From the NCBI GenBank assembly GCA_964543795.1, contig CAZIZN010000011.1, forward strand, positions 1 through 64,000: DNA of 64,000 bases, written 5' to 3'. The notes under the pieces are model-generated. The model had not been told where the DNA came from, did not search any database, and saw only the letters and a program-made list of their open reading frames with translations. Made by a program: the position numbers and the translations under genes. The DNA comes from JACKIC01 sp964543795 (lineage in GTDB: Bacteria > Planctomycetota > UBA1135 > UBA2386). Shown here piece by piece: positions 59,583 to 64,000 of this stretch (position 1 is the stretch's first letter; every line of letters begins with the position of its first letter).

Positions 59583-62500
59583 ATGCCGGGGATCGTCGTG
59601 CACACGAGCCATCGCCTCCTCGACCTCGCCGAGGCTCTCGCCGCGCGGTTGCGCGCCGACCCCCTGCCGCCGCTCGCCGACGAGACGATCGTCGTGCCGA
59701 CCCGCGGGCTGGCGCGCTGGCTCGAGCTGCAACTCGCCGAGCGGCACGGCATCGCCGCCGGGCTGCGCCTGCCGTTCCCCGGCGCGTTCCTCGGCAACCT
59801 CGGCGGCACCGCGTCGGGCAGCGACCCGTTCGCCGGCGACGTGCTCGAACTGCGCTTGTTCCGACTGCTCGGCGACCGCGCTCGCGCGGCCGAGCTGGGC
59901 CTCGCCGCCGCCTACTGCACCGACGACCCCGACGGCAAGAAGCGCTTCCAGCTGGCCACGCGCCTGGCCACCACGCTCGACGACTACCAGCTCTACCGCG
60001 ACGATCTGCTGCTGCGCGCCGCGCAGGGCGACGACCTCGCGGACCAGGGCGAGCACGGCCCCTGGCAGGCGCGGCTGTGGCGCACCCTGCTGCGCGACGC
60101 CGGTCAGGAAACGGGACCCGGAACGTCGCCGCGGCGCCGCGGCGGTCGACGGCGGCCCGATGCGACTCCGCTGCTGTTCCCGGAACTGGCCTCGCCCCCG
60201 CCGTACGCCCCCGCACCGGCCCACCGCCTCGCGGCGCTGCGAGGGTTGCTCGACGATCCGGTCCGCAGCGCCGCGGTCCTGCCGCCGCGCGTGGCGGTGT
60301 TCGGCGCCTCCTCGCTGCCGCCGGCGTTCCTCGACCTGCTGCTGCGCATCGCCGCGCACGTGCCGGTGCACCTCTACGTGCCGCAACCGACGGCCCATTG
60401 GATCGGCGACCTGCGCCGCCGCGCGCACAGCGGCAGCAATCCGCTGCTCGCCCGCCTTGGCACGCAGGCCAGGGAGTTCCAGGGCCAGCTCGCCGAACTC
60501 GAAGAGCGCGCCGGAGCGGACTCGGAACACGTCGACCACGCGGCGCCGCCGGATCCCGACGAGCCCGCGGCGGACCTGCTGACGCGCCTGCAACTCGACG
60601 TCGCCGCGGTCTTCGACCGCACCGCCGAGGGTGCCGCACGGTTCGCGCTGCGCGCCGACGACGACTCGCTGCGGGTGCACGACTGCCACTCGCCGCAGCG
60701 CGAACTCGAGGTCGTGCGCGACCAGATCCTCGACGCCTTCGCCAGGGACCCGGGCCTGTCGCCGCACGAGGTCATGGTGCTGGTCCCGGACGTGGCGACC
60801 TACGCACCGTACGCCGAGGCCGTCTTCGGCCCGGTGCGAGAGCACCTGCCCTTCCACGTGGCCGACCGCGATCCGGCCAGCGAACTGTCGCTCTGCGCGG
60901 CGTTCCTGTCCGTGCTGCAGCAGGCCCAGGAACGGCTGGTCGTGTTCGACGTGCTGCACCTGTGCGAAGAGCCCGCGATCCTGCGGCGCTTCGGCCTGTT
61001 CGCGAGCGAGGTGCCCGTCCTGCGCCGCTGGTGCGAACGCGCCGGCATCCGCTGGGGACTCGACGCCGAGTCCCGGGCGCAGCGCTTCGGCATCCCCGCG
61101 TTCGCGGAGAACTCCTGGGTGCAGGGCATCGAGCGCATGCTGCTCGGCGTCGCCACGGGCCCCACCGGCGACCTCGTGCTCGGCATGCTGCCGGCGGCGG
61201 ATGCGACCACCGGGCGCGACGACCTGCTGCAGCGGTTCCTCGCCTTCCTGCGCGCGTTCTTCTCGCACCTGCCGGGCCTGCAGCAGCCGCAGCGGCCATC
61301 GGCGTGGGCCGATCGGCTCGATGCCCTGGCCGCCGACCTGTTCCTGCCGGACTCGGCCGAGGACGAGCAGGCGCTGCAGCGGCTGCAGCGGGCCGCGGCG
61401 GACCTGCGCTCGCTCGCGGCGGCGGCGACGCTCGACGAGCCGTTGTCGCCCGCCGTGCTGCGCGACTGGCTGCGCGCGCGCCTCGCCCGCACCGCCTCGG
61501 CCCGTGGCTTCCTGACCGGGGCGGTGACGGTCGCCGCGATGCAGCCGATGCGCACCGTGCCGGCGCGCCACCTGTTCCTGTGCGGCATGTCGGACCAGCA
61601 GTTCCCGCGCCGCGACGCGCCGGCGCCGTTCGATCTGCTGCAGCAACGACGCCGGCCCGGCGACCGCAGTCGGCGCCTCGACGATCGCCAGCTGTTCCTC
61701 GATGCGCTGCTCGCCGCGCGCGAACGCTTGCACATCACCTACGTCGGCCACTCGCAGAAGGACGACAGCGCCTGCGCGCCATCGGTGGTGCTCGCCGAAC
61801 TGCTCGACTGGGTCGGCCGCAGCTGCACGGCACCCGACGGCGGCGACGCCCGCGCGTTCGTCGCCTTGCGGCACCCGCTGCAGCCGTGGAGCCAGCGCTA
61901 CGTCGACGGCCGCGACCCGAGGTTGTTCACCTACTCGCGCGCCGCGCGCGGCGCCGCCCGCGGCGACGACGCCGGCCGCTTCGTGACGGCGCCGCTCGCG
62001 GGATCCGCCGAGCTGCCGGTCGAACTGCCGTTCGAACGCTTCGCCGAGTTCTGGCGCCACCCGAGCCGCTACTTCCTCGTGCACACCCTGCGCTTGCGCC
62101 TGCCGCGCGATGGGGACGAAGACCTCGAGACCGAACCGTTCGCGGTCAGCGCCCTGGACCGCTGGCGCCTGCTCGATCCGGCCGTGCGCGCGGCCTTGCG
62201 CGGCGAGCCGCCACCGCGCGATCCCCTGGCCGCGGCGCGCGCCACCGGGCTGCTGCCGGTCGGCGGGCTCGGCGCGTGCACGTTCGAGGAGATCGATGCC
62301 GAGGCCCGCGAGTTCCTGCGGGCCGTGCAGGACCACCCGCGCGACGGCCGGGCGCGGCTGCGGGTGCGGATCGGCGACACCGTGCTCGTCGGCGACGTCG
62401 AGGGGCTCGGCCCCGAGTTCGCGGTGCGGGCGCGCATCAGCCGGCTCAAGCCCAAGGACCGCCTGGCGACGTGGCTCCAGCACCTGTTCGTGGCCGCCGC

Positions 62501-62906
62501 GCGCGCACACCACCCGGCGGACCTGCCGCGGCGGACGCTGTACTTCGCCCGCGGCGGCACGCTCGAACTGCGCGAACTCGCGCCGGCGAAGGCGCTCGAA
62601 CAGCTGGCCGCCCTGCTCGCCCTCTACCGCGACGGCCAGGTGGAGCCGCTGCCGTTCTACGAGCGCAGTTCCTACGCCTACGCACAGGCGCGGCACGACG
62701 ACCGCAAGAGCGAGGCCGAGGCGCGGCTGGCCGCCGCCCGCGAGTGGCACCCGGATCCGTTCGAGAACGGCCCCGGCAACGATCTCGACGACGCCGCGAT
62801 CGCGCTGTGTGCCCGCGGCCACGACCCGCTCGCGGCGCCGGCGTTCGCCGTCTGCGCAGAGACCGTGTGGATGCCGTTCTTCTGCCACGCGCAGGAGGAG
62901 ACGTGA
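59583..62906 (+). CDS. recC: exodeoxyribonuclease V gamma subunit (RecC)
   Basis: 1107 residues, normal RecC length. The opening HTSHRLLDLAEALAARL, VPTRGLARWLELQLAERHGIAAG and RDAPAPFDLL are family landmarks. It is an inactivated helicase that holds RecB and RecD and recognises Chi-like sites. A TAGGGT box (59569-59574) ends 8 nt before the ATG. GTGA overlap with recB. Confidence 0.95.
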   Translation: MPGIVVHTSHRLLDLAEALAARLRADPLPPLADETIVVPTRGLARWLELQLAERHGIAAGLRLPFPGAFLGNLGGTASGSDPFAGDVLELRLFRLLGDRARAAELGLAAAYCTDDPDGKKRFQLATRLATTLDDYQLYRDDLLLRAAQGDDLADQGEHGPWQARLWRTLLRDAGQETGPGTSPRRRGGRRRPDATPLLFPELASPPPYAPAPAHRLAALRGLLDDPVRSAAVLPPRVAVFGASSLPPAFLDLLLRIAAHVPVHLYVPQPTAHWIGDLRRRAHSGSNPLLARLGTQAREFQGQLAELEERAGADSEHVDHAAPPDPDEPAADLLTRLQLDVAAVFDRTAEGAARFALRADDDSLRVHDCHSPQRELEVVRDQILDAFARDPGLSPHEVMVLVPDVATYAPYAEAVFGPVREHLPFHVADRDPASELSLCAAFLSVLQQAQERLVVFDVLHLCEEPAILRRFGLFASEVPVLRRWCERAGIRWGLDAESRAQRFGIPAFAENSWVQGIERMLLGVATGPTGDLVLGMLPAADATTGRDDLLQRFLAFLRAFFSHLPGLQQPQRPSAWADRLDALAADLFLPDSAEDEQALQRLQRAAADLRSLAAAATLDEPLSPAVLRDWLRARLARTASARGFLTGAVTVAAMQPMRTVPARHLFLCGMSDQQFPRRDAPAPFDLLQQRRRPGDRSRRLDDRQLFLDALLAARERLHITYVGHSQKDDSACAPSVVLAELLDWVGRSCTAPDGGDARAFVALRHPLQPWSQRYVDGRDPRLFTYSRAARGAARGDDAGRFVTAPLAGSAELPVELPFERFAEFWRHPSRYFLVHTLRLRLPRDGDEDLETEPFAVSALDRWRLLDPAVRAALRGEPPPRDPLAAARATGLLPVGGLGACTFEEIDAEAREFLRAVQDHPRDGRARLRVRIGDTVLVGDVEGLGPEFAVRARISRLKPKDRLATWLQHLFVAAARAHHPADLPRRTLYFARGGTLELRELAPAKALEQLAALLALYRDGQVEPLPFYERSSYAYAQARHDDRKSEAEARLAAAREWHPDPFENGPGNDLDDAAIALCARGHDPLAAPAFAVCAETVWMPFFCHAQEET

Positions 62907-64000
62907 CGGACGTCGCGACCTTCGACCTGCGCAGTGCGCCGCTCGACAAGGGCACCGTGCTGCTCGAGGCGAGCGCCGGCACCGGCAAGACGTACGCGCT
63001 CGTCGGCCTCCTGCTGCGACTCGTGGTCGAACGGCGCATCGCCCGCCTCGAGCAGGCGCTCGTGGTGACCTTCACGGTCGCGGCGACGGAGGAGCTCAAG
63101 ACGCGTCTCTACGCCGGCCTCGAACGGGTGGTCCGCGCCGCCGACGGCGACGAGCCCGACGCGTTCTTCCGCGAACTGGCCGCGCGAGACGGCGCTCGCG
63201 AACTGGCCCGCGCGGCCCTCGACGACTTCGACCGCGTGCAGGTCGCGACCATCCACGGTTTCTGCAAGCGCCTGCTCGACGAGGCCGCGTTCGAGAGCCA
63301 CCAGCCGTTCCTGGTCGATTTCGTCGTCGACCCCCTGCCGCTGCTGCAGCGCGCCGCCGCCGACGCGCTGCGCGCCTGCTACGAGCAGGAGCCGGGGCCG
63401 CGCAGCGCCGTGATCCAGCGCGCCGGCATCACGCCGGAGATGCTGGTCCAATGGCACCGGTTGTGGCGGCGTTTTCCGGGGGTCGTGCTCGAGCCCGCCG
63501 ATCCCGACCCCGAAGCCTGGCTCGCACGCCTGCCCGCCCTGCTCGAGACCGCAGCCGGGCACTTCGACGACCGGGCGCAGCGCTGCGTCGTCAGGATGAC
63601 CTGGAAGAGCCGGAAGTGCCCGTTCCTGGGCACCGTGGTGGCCGGCGTGGCGTCGCTGCAGGATCGGCTGCGCCGGGCGCCGATGACCGCACTGTCGCTG
63701 CTCGCGGAGCTGGCCCCGAGCCGCCTCGCCGAGACCCTGACCGCCAAGTCCGGCCGCGCCGACCCGGAGCACCCGTTCTTCGCCGCGTGCGACGAACTCG
63801 CGGCCGTGGCCGACCGGGCCACCGCGCACCTGCGCTCTGCGTTGCTGCGGGCGATGGACGACCGCCTGTCCGCGGAGAAGCGGCGCGAGCACGTGCTCTC
63901 GTTCGACGACCTGCTGCTGCGCACGCACGAGGCGCTGCACGACCCGGCGCGCGCGGACATCCTGCTCCGGGCGATCCGCAGCCGCTTCGACGTGGCGCTG
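62903..64000 (+). CDS. recB: exodeoxyribonuclease V beta subunit (RecB), 5-prime part
   Basis: 366 codons visible; the frame is open at the window end. P-loop EASAGTGKTYAL, motif Ia VTFTVAATEELK, and ATIHGFCKRLLDEAAFESH are RecB-type. It is the main helicase and carries the nuclease domain, which lies outside the window. GTG 62903 overlaps the recC stop and follows an AGGAGGAG Shine-Dalgarno. Partial only because the window ends. Confidence 0.95.
   Translation, partial: MTDVATFDLRSAPLDKGTVLLEASAGTGKTYALVGLLLRLVVERRIARLEQALVVTFTVAATEELKTRLYAGLERVVRAADGDEPDAFFRELAARDGARELARAALDDFDRVQVATIHGFCKRLLDEAAFESHQPFLVDFVVDPLPLLQRAAADALRACYEQEPGPRSAVIQRAGITPEMLVQWHRLWRRFPGVVLEPADPDPEAWLARLPALLETAAGHFDDRAQRCVVRMTWKSRKCPFLGTVVAGVASLQDRLRRAPMTALSLLAELAPSRLAETLTAKSGRADPEHPFFAACDELAAVADRATAHLRSALLRAMDDRLSAEKRREHVLSFDDLLLRTHEALHDPARADILLRAIRSRFDVAL

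Overview
The window is about 70% G+C, densely coded on both strands, and comes from a diderm bacterium. Evidence for the diderm cell plan: an ADP-heptose-type glycosyltransferase next to an outer-membrane beta-barrel, lipoprotein and Ala-Gln type signal peptides, and a pilin. The secreted kelch-type protein, the other secreted orphans with ALAAQ-like cleavage sites, the mycobacterial-style fused 2-oxoglutarate dehydrogenase (Kgd) and the mix of SD-led and apparently leaderless genes fit a deep-branching, high-GC lineage. Planctomycetota is my best guess, by protein flavour only; there is no rRNA in the window to prove it. I saw no tRNA, rRNA, CRISPR array, IS element or prophage.

Layout. 1-230: tandem intergenic repeats. 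232-3414 (-): operon of DapA-like deaminase, ketoglutarate-semialdehyde dehydrogenase and a Cys-pair orphan, probably the end of 4-hydroxyproline catabolism. 3503-4567 (+): thioredoxin-like ferredoxin and a small alpha/beta hydrolase. 4575-10031 (-): infC, kgd, DUF3500 protein. 10372-13306: LTA4H-like aminopeptidase, a 53-residue membrane peptide, short repeats, RRM/glycine-rich RNA-binding protein. 13579-18841 (+): respiratory molybdoenzyme operon (fused Fe-S/NrfD subunit, CCGSxC protein, CBS protein, molybdopterin subunit). 18861-20449 (+): AAA ATPase plus Toprim-like partner, a candidate defence pair with different base usage. 20502-23587 (+): radical SAM/SPASM protein, GT9 transferase and outer-membrane barrel in one tight operon. 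23760-34038: small secreted protein, aspS, kelch protein, ABC permease/ATPase pair, RlmN-family enzyme, triple-FKBP isomerase.

34120-42047 (-): complete F-type ATP synthase operon in the order atpZ, atpI-like, B, E, F, H, A, G, D, C. 42219-46668: secreted orphan, 118-bp tandem repeats, pilin-like protein, HEAT lipoprotein, HU, mnmA. 46812-50982 (+): yajC, a YraN-like nuclease domain joined in frame to a polyprenyl-phosphate sugar transferase, and a two-gene serine module (phosphatase plus class V aminotransferase). 51010-57369: NhaR-like LysR regulator, HPF-like and zinc-finger proteins, alkyltransferase-like protein, EamA transporter, XerC/D recombinase, PMT-like membrane protein, KDPG aldolase. 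57626-59530: fused ZIP/SO_0444-type metal transporter with a His tail. 59583-64000: recC and the first part of recB, cut by the window end.

Regulatory layout. Several genes carry a recognisable -10 box of the form TAGACT or TANNCT, with a TTG-type -35. At two genes (31848 and 52685) the box sits so close to a GTG start that the message should be leaderless. HU, KDPG aldolase, recB and atpD instead carry clear Shine-Dalgarno sequences. Starts for high-GC genes lacking such signals are estimates, as noted per entry.
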